From Helopsaltes ochotensis (Eukaryota; Chordata; Aves; Passeriformes; Locustellidae): a stretch of DNA of 64,000 nucleotides. The stretch is taken from positions 112,040-176,039 of the forward strand of contig VXBM01001310.1 of assembly GCA_013400155.1 (NCBI GenBank). The letters are read 5' to 3'. This document shows, piece by piece, positions 13,151-25,768 of the stretch. The notes under the pieces were generated by a model, which made no database searches, was not told the DNA's origin, and saw nothing but the letters and a program-made list of their open reading frames with translations. The first letter of the stretch is position 1, and the number at the start of each line of letters is the position of its first letter. The translations under genes and the position numbers were made by a program.

Positions 13151-15686
13151 ATTTCCCTGCTTTGTGCATTTTTCAGTGCAGCCTGTGAAGGCAGGAGAGG
13201 AAAAAGCGATTTAGACAATTTTTCTTTAGCTCATCTGCAAGACCTGTGATCTCTGGGGGTGTGATAATTGCTTGTGGTGCTATTTTCGCTGAAGATGATC
13301 ATGTTTACAGGGCAAGTGTTCATTAAAAGCCATTGATTTGTTTAAATCTCTTCAGGTTCTTCTTTCAGGGTTGTCCTTAGAAGTTTTACATTTGAAATAA
13401 AACAGTAGACCATGAGCTTAATGCCAGAATCCCATTCTCCTGTAGTACAGCAAAGCTGCCCTTGAAGACAGCAGGTGGGGATAAGCTGGATGCTAAATGC
13501 TTGACCTGAGAAATTCCCTGATAGCTGAGGAAGCCAGTATGATATTAAGGAAACTTTTCTTGAAGAAATTGCATTGGAAAGGAATGCTTAATATTTGACT
13601 TGTGTTGGAAGGAAGTATTAGCACTCAATCTAATGGAAGCCTCTGTTATCCACTCAAATCTTTATTTTCTGGAACGAAGAATTTCTCTAATTTAGAAAAT
13701 AAAAAAGAGCATCTATTTTAGGGAGAGTTCCTCTTTTGATCATCTCCACTCCATCCATGGAGTGCATGTCCTTACACAAAGATCAGATATTATTGATTAC
13801 CTGCAAATTAGGTAATGAGAGACTTGAAGAGATCCCATGGAACACAGCTGATGACCCATGTAGTACAGGAAGGTCAGATTTGTGCTCAAGAATTGCCCAC
13901 CATAAACAGGCCAGAGTATTCAAATTTCCTTTAAGAGGAAAGTGATGTTTCAACATGTGAGTTTGGTTAATTCTCCTGGCAGGATTTTCAACAGAAAATT
14001 TTCAGAAAAAAATTATTTAGCAGGCAAACCATGATGTGCATATGTATTCCCACATTGCTGGATTTAGATGGTTACTTTTGATCACCTCAGAAAAAGCTCT
14101 GTTGCTGATGCTGTAGGGGTTGTGTGAGATAGCAGAGCTCTCAGAGGTACCAGCAGAGCCATTCTGCTGCTGGCCTGTTTTCTTTTTAACAAATATTTTA
14201 GTACTGTTTTTTTGAGCTTGCAGCTGGGAGTCTTTGGTTTATTTGCAAAAGGAGAGCAGAGGCAGTAGCAGCACCAAATGCTCTGTCCTACAGCTCTGTT
14301 CTCCAGTGATCACTTCTGGGAGCACCAGAGTCATCCCCATCCTCATTTCTCTGCTGAGGCAAAATTGTTCATGAGAAGACAGCATTTTGTGTCTCCCAAG
14401 AGCTAGACTTGGGGTTAGCAGTTCATTTCAGATTATCCTATAAATGGTTCTCAAGTGGAATTCAAGCCTGTTGTCTGTACAGCCAATACAAATATTTTCT
14501 CTGGACACAGAAATGATGGGAATAGTTTGTTTACTGTGCTGGGGTTTGCACCCATTTGATTGGGTGTGGGAGAACTTCAAGTCTCATTACAGTCAAAATA
14601 ACCCATTTAAGCAGTCACAGCTACTCCTGACAGAAGTGGGACACAGTGGGATCTTCTGGGCAGCCCAGACACTCTGGAGGGGCTGGAGACTCCCACTCTT
14701 CTTCCCCTGCAACAGAGGGAAGGGGAACAAGCGGTAGGAGCGAAGGCATCTGAGACAGCCATGCCCAGGAGAGGACTCAAGTTTGCTGCCTCATATGTGA
14801 CATGTTCAGGATTTTGTTGGAACTTTTCATATATTTCAACCTCCCCAAAACAACCCATTTTCTTTGTTATTTAAGCCATTGAGAAAGGGTTTTGAATGCT
14901 GCTGTTTTTCTCCATCATGTCTTAGGCTACAGACAGTACTTGATCCATCAGTGGACAACATACATTCATGTGTGAAGATAGTGTAAGGTTTTAATATATC
15001 CACAATATTTTGTAACTGACTATTTTATAACCATCTCACAATTGACTGGGGTATGGAGAATAAAGAATTGTGCCATTTATTTCCAGTTGATGGGGAGAAG
15101 CTTGCTCTGTTGTTTCCTACTTCTTTTTATTTGCACGTTTGAGAGTAGCACCGTCCTCAGGAGAATGGCTTCAGGCAGCAGTTTGTACCATGAGTTCTTC
15201 TTAATGGCTGCTCTTCCTCTACACTTCTGGTAATCTGATTTTAGAAAGTCTTACTGAATTTCAAAGCCTGTCATGTGAAACACACAGCATGACATTAAAA
15301 ATAAACAGGATGGCTGGAGCCAGAAAGAAAAGCGCATTTCTGATATTCCTGGCTTTCCTAGGTGTTGTAGGGGAATATGCATGTTTATGTATCTCTATAT
15401 ATTGTTAGGGAATTAGAGATTATTTAAATGACTGACAAATTTTTAATTAAAAAACCCCTGTCTACTGAATTTATATCATCACTATGTAGTTCTGCATGTA
15501 ACTGCTCATCTTTGCCCCTTTGATGGTCAGGCTGCACGTGTTGTATAGGTTTGTCTGGGACAACACATGCAAAATTCTTAGGTATTGCTGTTGGTTATGC
15601 TATTTTAGCATGCTTATATTTGGTTCGGTACAAGGGAATATTAATTATATCCTATTATTTACGCTTAAAATTTCTAGTTAATTTAG
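13151..15686. other. Non-coding DNA, no gene recognised
   Basis: No exon, RNA gene or known repeat is recognised. Open frames of up to about 97 codons (14444-14737 and the antisense 14607-14858) overlap on opposite strands and show no domain. Confidence 0.55.
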
Positions 15687-15854
15687 GCATCCTGGGATCA
15701 GAAGGAGTGTGGGCAGCAGGGAAGGAGGGGATTCTGTCCCTCTGCCCTGCTCACTGAAGCCCTACCTGCATCCAGCTCTGGGCTTCCAGCACAGGAAGGA
15801 CATGGACTTGTTGGAGCAGGACCAGTGGAGGGACACCAAGGTGATCAGAAGGAT
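15687..15854 (+). mobile_element. CR1: CR1 LINE 3' region, left part (split by an LTR)
   Basis: This stretch runs parallel to the CR1 copy at 60804-61448: both contain the GGAGTGT...GCAGCAGG, CTGCCCTGCTC and GAGGGACACCAAGGTGATCAGA blocks in the same order. It stops at AAGGAT (15849-15854), and the CR1 resumes at 17330 with GGAATGGAACACC. It is the 3' terminal part of a 5'-truncated CR1 retroposon (non-LTR, avian chicken-repeat-1 family). No intact reading frame remains. Confidence 0.9.
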
Positions 15855-17329
15855 TGTAAAGGATCAAAGTTTGTAACCGGGTGGAAACACAAAAAGATGT
15901 AGTGGTTTCATGTTCGCCAAATTTTGTCTGCTAAATTTAGTGTAGTGGTCTAAATATTTTCCCACTGTGAAACAGGATTACAATAAAGACAAAGCAGACT
16001 TAACTTAAAGATTAAAACCGGTTAGATTTATTAACACACACTAAAAAGAGAACAAAAAAATTGAAACCTTTCAGAAATACCTCCCTACTAACAGTTCACC
16101 TTCCCATAAACAATGTAAAGAGACAGAACTCAGAACTCCAGGTCAGTACCACCTATAGGATAATCTTTCATTCAGTCTTTGAGAGCAATAAGTCTCTCCT
16201 ATTTCTGATAACCCCACAAAAGCAGCCCGCCCGGGACTTCTACAAATATGGAACCTCCCAACCATGCAGCCTTTCTCATGGCTACATATGGCCATGGATT
16301 TTTACCCTGGGGTTTTACTTTTTAAAGGTGCACAACTTCACACAAGCAAAGGATTGCTCAGTTTAAAGAAACAAAAATCTTCTTACTTCTCCACTGGTGC
16401 CGAGGCTTCATCTTAATCCTACACTGTTCAGACATCTCTCAGGGTCACCAGATTACAGTTTTTAATTCAATATTCACTAAGTAAATCAGTTGCCTTTGCT
16501 TGAATCCATAGGTCATCTCCCCAGTTCATAGTCCACGATTTAAAGGAATATTACAGTCTGTTACCACAAATCAAAGGAGATTTTCAGCCTAGGACTAAGG
16601 CAGCTTGTCATCTCTTCCACCTAAGGGGTCACTCTTCCTTTACCGACTTCGATATCTTCATACTGTCCTTTTACATATCTCATATTTGGCCTTTCTTCTC
16701 TCTTTGGGAAGGGTTAGAGTTTTAAAAAAGGTCTCAGTCAGTGTCAGGAAAGAGCTAACATTCTTTGCCTGGGCCTGCAGATGGTCCCTGCTGAGGCAGC
16801 AGCTGCAAACTCCTTGCGTCTGAAGGCTCAGAAAAGATCTCCCATGTGGCCGGGCCTCTCTCCCTTTCTCCAACCCTGGGTCCCACAGGGGTGAACCTGG
16901 CCCAATCTGGGCTCAGTGCTGCTTTCCGAAGGGGGTGGGGGGTGGTGCTGGGGAACATTTTCCTTTGCCCAGCCAGGGGCGTGGAGCAGGCCTAGGGTCG
17001 GCTGGATGTTAACAGCCGTGGCTCCCCCTCCCCCCGCTTTTTTGTGCCGGCAACTGCCAGACTCAGGGGTGGGGGGCCTGGCTCAGCTCTGCCAGGATTG
17101 CAGCCAGGGCTGAGCCCAACCAGGCCCTGCCTGGTGGCCCGGGAGGGAAGAGGAACAGTACTACCTTATGGCAGACCAGGAATGAAAGAGGACTGCGCCC
17201 TGAAATACTCTTGTATTTAAGCCCTGTTTTTCCCAGACATGTACACCTGCATCCCATTGGCTAATTTGGGTGTCAGTTTTAAAGAAGATCGCTAATTGGT
17301 TTTTTTACCATCTGTGCCAAACCAACACA
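15855..17329 (-). mobile_element. Solo LTR of an endogenous retrovirus inserted in a CR1
   Basis: The insert is 1,475 bp. Read on the minus strand it starts TGTGTTGGTTTGGCAC and ends CTTTACA, which is the TG...CA end pattern of retroviral LTRs. Near its 3' end (minus strand) is AATAAA in the context GTTAATAAATCTAACC, about 170 bp before the terminus, and a TTAAATACAAGAG promoter-like stretch lies at about 17208-17220. The middle (about 16900-17150) is GC-rich. The insert is flanked by GGAT at 15851-15854 and GGAA(T) at 17330-17334, consistent with a short, slightly diverged target-site duplication. No gag, pol or env frame is present, so a solo LTR left by recombination is the simplest reading. 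It is long for an LTR, and the class (ERVL versus ERV1/ERVK) is not settled. Confidence 0.8.
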
Positions 17330-17742
17330 GGAATGGAACACCTCTCTGATGTGGAAAGGTTGAGAGAATTGGGCTTGTCCAGCATGGAGAAGAGAAGGCT
17401 TTGGGGTGACCTAATTGTGGCCTTCCAGTACCTGAAGGGAATCTACAGTAAGGATGGAGAAAGACTATTTACAAACATATGTAGTGACAGGAAAAGGTGA
17501 AATAGCTTCAAACTGAAAGACATTATGCTTAAATTAGATATTAGAAAATTCTTGTAAGAGGTTTGATGTGCTGGAACAGGTTGCCCAGAGATGCTGTGGA
17601 TGCCCCATCTCTAGACAAGTTCAAGGCCATGTTGGATGGAGCTCTGAGCAACCCGGTCTAGTGGAAAGTGTCCCTGTCCATGTCAGGAATGTGAGCACCA
17701 GGTTTAAGATCCCTTCCAACCTAGACCATTCTATAATTCTTC
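17330..17742 (+). mobile_element. CR1: CR1 LINE 3' region, right part with 3' end
   Basis: This continues the CR1 that stops at 15854. The first 130 bases are nearly the same as 61059-61190 in the other CR1 copy (GTGGAAAGGTTGAGAGAATT, CATGGAGAAGAGAAGGCTTT and onward). It ends in the typical CR1 tail, CCTTCCAACCTAGACCATTC followed by a decayed ATTCTATAATTC repeat. Coding capacity is lost. Confidence 0.9.
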
Positions 17743-19345
17743 TTTGGTTTAAAATAATTTCTGTCTTCAACATTGTTTTCAGAACATAACACTACTGTGC
17801 TGCTACCAACTGGGAGTCCTATTGCTCGAGCTGCCTCATTTTCTTCTCCTTCTTTTGCCTTATCTGTTACCTGGCTGAACATTTCGTGCCAGATGTATGG
17901 ATGCAGGAGAAGAAATATGATGGCATTACATAGAGTGGGAAAAATATAATACAGCATTTAGCAATCTGTGCCTTGCCCAAGAGCACAAATATCATCCTGA
18001 AATGTCTCAGTGTAAAATAATGTGCCCCTGGCTTTCACATAAATGATCAGTGTTCGTGTGTTGGTGTCTTAGTGGAAAATACTCAAAACATTTTTCATTT
18101 TTGTCATCAATATTTCACACCAGCCTTGACTCAGTGGTGATTTTTGGAAAGGGTCAAAGTGAAGGACAGAAGTGACCCCATGTTCAGATGAAACTGACTC
18201 AGGGGTAAATACCTAGCCAAGATCTGATAGCTCTGAATACCTGTGTATGTGTGTGCATGTGGGGAACAAACGTGTCCTCCACTCCTCTAAATTTTCATTT
18301 TAGTGTGCTCTTAAAATTTTAGTGTATATTTTATTTTTTAATTACAGTATCATCCACTTTATTTGAGCAAAATATATATGTTTTCTGTACAGAAAAGGGT
18401 CTTGTGAGAGTTGCAGTTTTTTCTTCCTAAAATAATTTTGACGCTTTTAAAAGATCACAAAAAACAAAGTCACTTTTGGTCCGCATTGGTTTATCAATAT
18501 TCCAAAATACAAATCCAAACATTGCATAGTAGTGTGTTATCCCCAGACACTTCACTCTGCTTCAAAGGAAGAAAACAAAAAGAGAAGCTCGTTGTATTTT
18601 AATAAAGTCATTTGTTGGAGTAAGTCTTAAGGGGGTAGTAGTAAAGAAAAGAAAATTATAGTTTGCAAAATTATTGTTTCTGTTATTTTAATAGTAGGAG
18701 AAAATGAAAATGAAAGCAATCATGTTTAGGAAGAATGGTATTACCCTTGATTGTGTAACAGCATGCAGGGGCTGATCAAGTGGAAAAGATAAAAGATTAT
18801 TCAATGTGGGACAAATACAATCAGGGCAACAGGATTACAGCTTTATTGAATAATGGACTGGAGTGTCAATGTTATAGTTTCTAAAGGAATTCTTTAAGCA
18901 AAAATTCCTTTAGCCAAAAGGAGCAGTACTTCTCAGGAACTTCTGGAGAGGAAGTTTGTGAAAATCAGGATATGTAATACTCACTGGGAGAAAATAACTT
19001 AAAGTTGTAAAAGAGTTGAAAAGGAAATAATTTTTTCTTCTCCTTTATGTTCCTCTCCTTCTAATGATGGAAGAGTTTTTTTCCCTACACCCTACTCCTG
19101 TATGTGTGGACCTGTACATACACATGATGAGCATGATGAGGGGTGAACTAATTGATTTAGTTTTAATGGTTTGGCCCATTAAGGCACCTACTCATTATCC
19201 CAGTCATTCTTTTGGACATTAATGTTTCTGCAGAAGGAATGACAGAGCAAAATATAAATTGCTGCCTCAGCTTCTCTGCTTCACAGCCCAGATTGTTGGC
19301 ATGAGTGTGTACTGAAGGTAATGAAATAAAGATACTGGAGGAATT
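17743..19345. other. Non-coding DNA, no gene recognised
   Basis: AT-rich sequence with no recognisable exon or repeat family. Confidence 0.55.
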
Positions 19346-19980
19346 TGTAATAAATGAAATTGCCAATAACTGGATTAATGAAAACAAATAATTTTATTGG
19401 AATTTCACAAATCGGAAAATCGGGTTATGAGAAATAGCCACAATCAATAGCCCTCCGAGCCCAGGGTCAAACCTGGGTGAGAACCTACACTCTGCCTCTG
19501 TTGCACAGAGTCCCCCTGGTCTCACCTTGATCCCCTCATTTTGGCTTGCTTATGTATAGTTTAATTTGCTTCAGGCTATAAGTTATCCAACATTTCTTTT
19601 TAGTCATTGTTTCCACCCCTTATTCATGTTGTATCCTTCCTCTGGTTAATGGCAGTTTGGAGACAAATAATATAGTTTGATCTTTTCCATATGTAGATTT
19701 ATTTAGATGCAAGTAGGTAGTTTTGGTTCCTCCGGGAAGGGCTTTTCTTTCTTTTGGATCTTGATTAGTTGCTCTCCACCCTTTGGCTGATGTCCCTTAT
19801 CTCTCCGCTAATGTCCCTTGATGGCCCTTCTTTCTCTGCTGATTGCTCCTTGCAGCCTGTTTCTGCCCGGTGTTGTGTTCTCTGAGTACCGTCATTGTCC
19901 GAATGCAAATGACCTTCTGCTTCCCAAAACTGGTCAGTACGGCTTCTAAAAAGATTCCTTTCCACCCCCTGCCTTTAACA
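19346..19980 (-). mobile_element. Solo LTR, ERVK-like, minus orientation
   Basis: Read on the minus strand the element starts TGTTAAAGGCAGGGGG and ends TTTCATTTATTACA. AATAAA (plus positions 19393-19398) lies 53 bases before the 3' end. Upstream of it is an R-like block with TGACCCTGGGCTCGGAGGG. Flanks GGAATT (19340-19345) and AGAATA (19981-19986) match at four of six bases, a plausible old 6-bp target-site duplication. The same start (TGTTAAAG) and a related 3' end (TTTATAACA) occur in the plus-strand LTR at 41351-41996, which supports both boundaries. No internal retroviral sequence adjoins it. Confidence 0.7.
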
Positions 19981-20441
19981 AGAATATAGTTTGTCTTAAA
20001 AGAACCTCATAACCCAGTTGACTAAAATACACATATCTATTATAAAACATAAATTATTACATACACTTATAACAAATTGCATGCAAAATCTTTCTTTTAT
20101 AAATCAAAAAGCCAGAAAATAAAATAGAAAATGCTCTCAGAAGAGAAAGGTTCTTCTGACTCCTTAGAGTGATATATATATTCTTCAGTGAATGAAAAAA
20201 AAAAGGCAAAATAATTTTAAAATTTTATTGCAATAATGCAAATTTATTACTTTGGATGAGAATTTGATTATTTTTGTGTATTTTCAATCCTCCAGGCAGG
20301 ATCTCTAACACTGGCACTCAGATATATGTGACTGACTTTATGTATCTCCTCTTTTCCATTTGCTTCAATACATGGCTCTCCTGCCCTAGAGAGAAACACA
20401 TTTATTTGACCTGCTGATCCCCAAAGTGTAAAATTCACTTA
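19981..20441. other. Spacer between two LTRs
   Basis: AT-rich sequence with no recognisable feature. Confidence 0.5.
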
Positions 20442-20910
20442 TGTGCTGGTTTTGGCTGGGATAAAGTTCATTTTCTTCATAGCAGCCAGTATGGGGCTGT
20501 GTTTTGGATTTGTGCTGGAAACAGTGCTGGTAATTCAGGGGTGTTTTGGTTATTTCTGAGCAGGGCTAACACGGAGTTGAGGCCTTTTCTGCTTCTCATC
20601 CCACCCCACCAGCGAGCAGTGGGGTGCATGAGGAGTTGGGAGGGGACACAGCTGGGACAGCTAAATGTCCAAAAGGACATTACACACCCTATGGAATCAC
20701 ACTCAGCATATTAAGCTGGGGGAAGAAGGAAAGAGAGGGGGATGGTCAGAGGGATGCTGTTTGTCTTTCCCTGTTACATGTGATGGAGCCCTGCTGTCCT
20801 GGGGATGTCTGAACCTGGCCTGCCCTTGGGAAACAGTGAATGGATTCTGTTTTGCTTTGCTTCTGTGGTGACTTTTGCTTTCCCTGGTAAACTCCCTTGA
20901 TGTGAGATTG
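20442..20910 (+). mobile_element. Avian ERVL-type LTR, 3'-truncated, plus orientation
   Basis: It starts TGTGCTGGTTTTGGCTGGGA and continues with blocks I recognise from a common avian ERVL-type LTR: the TATGGGGCTGTGTTTTGG block, the CCCACCCCACCAGCGAGCAG block and AGGGGACACAGCTGGGACAG. The expected TATA box is degraded (CATATTAAGCTGGGGGAAG at about 20708), and the region where a polyadenylation signal is expected reads GGTAAACTCCC. The characteristic 3' end and closing CA are absent, so it is 3'-truncated or strongly diverged after about 20,900. No target-site duplication can be assigned. Confidence 0.8.
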
Positions 20911-23900
20911 TAAGAGCTTTTCAAATATTTGGTGATAATCGTAGGCTGGTATTCATCATTTTGGAAAACATTTTGAGAGCTCGTTTCACAGTTTATCCAT
21001 CTGGGCTTAAGAACTGTGGCTTAAATTAAGAAAAAAAATCATATTTTTATAGCCAAAACTTTTTATTATTAATTACTGTTACTATTGTTCAGGCAATGAT
21101 TCAGACAGGAAAGAATTAATAGCAAATCAAAGGTTTTAAGCACAGGCTTTGAGATATGGCTATCCAAGCAAAGGGGAGTTGTTCTGCTCCTCTTGCTGCC
21201 AGTGGCAGACCAAGGTTTTACCTGGTGAAAATGTGGTCTTTACTGAATCAGACCCGGAATGAGCCCCTGTTTCCCTCTTAGCTCACGTCAGAAGTGAACT
21301 CTGCCATCCCTTCCTAGGACAGTGCAGAGCTGTATCCTAAACTGGATGTAAATGAACCTTGATATTTGTCCTCACCATGCCAGCATCTATGCTAAAGTAA
21401 AATTGACCATTTCAAAATCAGTCTCATCAAAAATAAACCTGAGGAATCTCTGGAAAAAAAGAGAGAATAATTTTCTGCTGTAGTTGTTGGATTTTGGAGT
21501 GGCGGGTAAGTCTTAAGATATGTGAAAAAATGCTGCTGGTAATGTGAACAGCTCCTTTCCAACAGCACAGACATGACTTGCCCATTTCTTCCTTCCCCCA
21601 TCCATACAGCTTTTTCTGGAAAAAGCAGAGAAAGCAGAGTTCACCCTCCTTCACTCACCCCTGATTCATTGGGAGAATCTGTTTTGACCTCCAAAGGGGT
21701 GTGTAGTGCATACCCTCTGACAGAGGACTGGGAATGCACAGTTTTAGTGTTTCTGTGAGGGATTCACCTGATCCTCTTAACAGGGTGTTGCAGAGCCCAG
21801 TTTCAGTGGCATTGCAGTGAGGCAGGGCCTTGTTGGGGGACTTGTTTTAACACTGAACACTGGGAATATACATTTTATGGTTCCCTCAAATCCTGTAAGT
21901 TCTTTTGCAGAAATAATGGTAAAACTGCTTAAGTGAATAAAAATGTGAGTGCAAGTGAATACTGCTGAACACTGCTGCTTGTGTTCCAGACCCTCTGTAT
22001 TTTTGGTTGTCACAGGGGTACAGTATTAATTTAAGCTTCTTTTAGGACTTGCATTTTTGATTAAAGATTGATCCTTTGTCACTGTCAAGCAAAAAATCTG
22101 GATAGTGCCATGAGAGGAAAGAATTTGCTCAAAAGACTAAATCCTTAGCAGCTGTACAGTGTTTTTTAGAAGCTGTGTTTATTTACATTAGGTGAGTATT
22201 TATCCTGTCATATTTATTGCAGCATGAGTATTTTGATCTGAATAAAAGCAGACCTCTGTTCATTTTCAGGAGAGTGAAATAGACCCTGGGTTGCTATAAA
22301 CATCTGCAACACCTCTGGCCTTGACAGTTGTCTGCTGAAATGAACATGCACTCACCTACGATTTTTGACGGTGGTGGACAGTACATTTCCATCTGTTATT
22401 TCCTTTGCAAATTTTATACGCTTTTTATGCCCTTGTGTCAAGTTTTATGCTTATTACCCAGCTGTTAGTCCAGGAAAATGCCTTTTGTGTGGCTAGAAAT
22501 GCTTTTGAAGGGCTCTTATAGTCATGTCAGGGTGTCTCTGGCCAGATGCCACCATTGTCAGGGCACCTGGAGCATCCTTTGCCCACCACAAAATTGGTAG
22601 GGCTTCTCTAATTTATTTTTCACCCTATTTTGCCAATCTTGCTGTCTAGTTTTCTCTTTTTCAAGTAAAGAAAACACATCTGCTAAACATCTCACAGACC
22701 AACAGGATCTGGGGATATGTGTAAAATGAAGAGCAGGATGAGGACCAAATAGTTGCTTCCACGCAGATTCTAAGGAATCTAGAGACAACAGTGAATGTCT
22801 TATTATGTGATTTGCTATTTAAGGTAGTTATATCTAGGAGTGAAGTCCTACCTCTGAAATAGGATCTAAAGCAGTTCCATTCATACTGGAAAAGGATGAA
22901 TTAAATACAGATGCTTTTGTTATATCATCTTGTCAATGATTTGGGGTAAAAGATTAAAAGCCCAAGGTTTTCTTTTTTATCAAAAAGAAATCCAAATAAG
23001 GCCTAAGAATTTTTAGGGTTGATGACTTTTTTTAATATGATTATTATTGAGGGTTTGATCAGTTAAGCTTAAATTTTAAATGATTCTACATGTAGAACCA
23101 GATCCTGATGTAGTCATTACCACGGGAGAAGGGAAAGTATGGCTGCTGATTTCAAGAAAATCCAAGTCAGGGGATAAGATGCATTTTTATTTGATTTCTT
23201 ACTCTTAAAATAACACCCTGCAATGAAAAAAAAAAAAAAAAAGAAAGCTAAAAAACTGTCACAACAAAACTTCCCCAGCCCTTCTCCTCTGATTTAATGT
23301 GAAGAATCAGTCTTTTCTATGTAAGTTATGTTTCTACTGGGGAAGATAAACCATCCTAAATCTTTGAGGACTGAATTTGGAATTTTATTGTAAAGATTAT
23401 AATTAATTTTTAGCTTAATCGCTTGTTGAAGACCTTATCTTTATAGTCATGTGAAGAATGAAAGAAAAGTGCTGAAATAGAAACAAAAAAAGTCACTTTC
23501 ATAGATAGGATCATATTTCTGTAAGTCTTGGGGGTTTTTTTCCTCTATTCTGTGTTTAATACTCATTCTCTCCCTTCTTTTCAGTGCCTGGTATTGTAAC
23601 CATGAGAAAGGGGAGGAGGCATCTTGTTTAGTTTGAACTAAGTTTTGTTGGCATGTTTGGTGAATACCCATTTATTAATATAACATAAAGGCAGAAAACT
23701 TCAGAGTTCCCTTCTAACTGGTGAACAACTTGTGCTGCCACAGTAAGGGAAATAATTCTCCTTTGTATATGTAACAGATATTTGCATGAGCAATAATACT
23801 TACCATTACCACTTCATATCTTGTAAAATTGTTCTTAGACAATACATATTTACAACCAAAACCAATAACAAAGTCAGCTCTTACGCAAACAAAATAATTA

Positions 23901-25344
23901 ACCTCTATCTCTAGTCCTCTATTTGCTAGAATTATTGAAGGCCACAATATCTAAATCTGCTCATGCAAGCTTCTCAAATAGCTGTTAAATCAAAACAAAA
24001 TAAAATCCATAATTGGCTGATGCAAGCTGCAGGGTCTATTCCAGATCATCACACACACAAAGCATCCTTTGATCCCTTTCCTTGCATGTGTTCTTAATCC
24101 ATCTCTTGTTGTTTTAACCTTTAATCTGCATCATGGTTCCACTGCTTACTTTATCTCTCTATCGTGTAATGTAAGTCAAGTAATCCAGAAATCCTTTCAG
24201 TAAATAACCAAGTCTTAAGTAACAGGGACTATTTGGGGCTATTAGGATGAACTCCCCTTGCTGAGGTGGTGGCTGGAAAGTGATATGGTGCAGCATGCCT
24301 GTGTCGTCCTGTTGGGTTTAGATTTTTCATCATTTTAGATTGCTCTCAATGTAAAGGTACCTTTCCAGAGATACTCAGGTCTGTAGAACTTTGTTGGTCA
24401 GGCTGGAGATAGGGCAGAAGGGCACAGATCTGAGATGAAAGGCCCTTCTCCTTTAATGTTTGAAAAAGTTTAGTGTTTGAAACTGTGTGCCTGGTTGGCC
24501 TGTGCTGTGTGGCTGAGATTGGATTTGTCCTGGGGAGAGTACCTGAAAACTCAGAAGCTTATCCAGGTTACCTCAGTGTACAAACCTATTCCTGAGCTAG
24601 GAATTTCATCAGCACAAGTTTATCTGTGAAATTCACGGCATCTCACCATCTGGGATGTAGAACTGAAAGACCCTTATCTGAACTTTTCAGACATTAGAAA
24701 AAAATCTATTTTGGTCTTTAAAGATGAGAGGCTGAGCAGTGAACTAATCTGTTTTCATCATTTATTCAGTTCATTTCCCTCCCACCTGAAAACAGAGGCA
24801 TAAACCCTGACAAAAAAGCTGTAGATTTAATGGGAGCAGAATGAGTGGATGTAAATGTGCAAAATCTTGTAATAAATGTATGGATTAATTGAACAACTGC
24901 ATTATAGAGGAACATTTTTCATCACAAGGAATAAACAGGCAAGGACAGGTGGCCTTTTTAATGTAAGCTGATGATTAATGTGATATAGTATGAGCTGCGA
25001 AGTGTGCTGATAGCCCGCTAAACCTCCTCCACATGACTTCTCATGGGAGTCTTCAGAAATGCATTATCTGTCACACAAAATAAACTGGCAAAAGTTTTAG
25101 TCTAGATTGCTTCTTTTTTCCCACCTTGCTGTTTCTGATTAGACAGGATTGGCATGCCTGGGTCCAATTCTACCTCGGGGCAAAGTTGTCTACTGGAAGA
25201 AATTGAGACAACTCACTGTACCTGGGAGAGCCAGTGAGATCATCAATTCCATAGAAAGCCAAAAGGAACATCATTTCCAATCAAGGTGAAAAAAGTTAAC
25301 CTGCAGGCATTGAGTTTAGTTTAGTTTAGTTCATTCTGTTTAGT
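20911..25344. other. Non-coding DNA, no gene recognised
   Basis: AT-rich, with an A18 run at 23226-23243 and a (TTTAG)n-like tract at about 25314-25330 just before the next LTR. No exon or repeat family is recognised. Confidence 0.55.
23226..23243. repeat. A18 homopolymer
   Basis: Eighteen consecutive A. It could be the tail of an old retroposon, but no recognisable element body lies next to it. Confidence 0.9.
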
Positions 25345-25464
25345 TGTCCTGTTTCAGTGGGACCTCTGTTGCCTTGAGAAGGCTGACCTGAGACAGAGGC
25401 TAGGCAAATTAGAGAATAAAATCAGGATTTATTACAAGGTCTCCAGGACTCACCCTGCACATTA

Positions 25465-25487
25465 CAGAAGCCTGCGCAAGGCTTCTG
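25465..25487 (-). other. Perfect 9-bp stem-loop in predicted LTR R region
   Basis: CAGAAGCCT pairs with AGGCTTCTG around the loop GCGCA. It lies between the TATA box and the AATAAA of the enclosing LTR. Confidence 0.65.
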
Positions 25488-25543
25488 CACCTGGGTGAGC
25501 AGCAAGTAATAATAAAGATGGCTACTAAGTCACGAGATTCTGC

Positions 25544-25555
25544 TATTTTATAAGT
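25544..25555 (-). promoter_or_regulatory. LTR TATA box
   Basis: CTTATAAAATAG on the minus strand inside the LTR at 25345-25768. Predicted transcription would start about 25-30 bases further left and run leftwards. Activity is not known. Confidence 0.6.
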
Positions 25556-25768
25556 TTAGGTCTATTTGCATATTGGGGTCCAATTGTCCAACCACAGCTC
25601 CAGGCCACGAGGTCCCAACCTTCCCGCTCCACCCCTCAGTCCATCGGTGTTTGTGTTCCTGGGCTGAAATTGTCCTTGGTCTTCTAGCAGAAATGGATTT
25701 GTTTTGTCTAACGGCTCCAAAGAGCTCAGTATAGTTCTCAATACGAGACTTCATTTCGAGGTAGCACA

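Larger units (their letters stand above)
25345..25768 (-). mobile_element. Solo LTR, minus orientation, with TATA box, R hairpin and poly(A) signal
   Basis: Read on the minus strand the element starts TGTGCTACCTCGAAATGAAG and ends near CACTGAAACAGGACA. A good TATA box (CTTATAAAATAG, plus 25544-25555) is followed about 115 bases later by AATAAA (plus 25428-25433). Between them a perfect 9-bp stem with a 5-base loop (25465-25487) sits where the transcribed R region should be. These are the parts of a retroviral LTR in the right order. The ends show TG/CA but I could not match a target-site duplication. Family not identified. Confidence 0.7.

Noticed and set aside
25314..25344. TTTAG tandem units next to an LTR, considered as a CRISPR-like or telomere-like array
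   Set aside because: The units are 5 bp, there are no spacers, and the telomere unit is different. It is a simple repeat.
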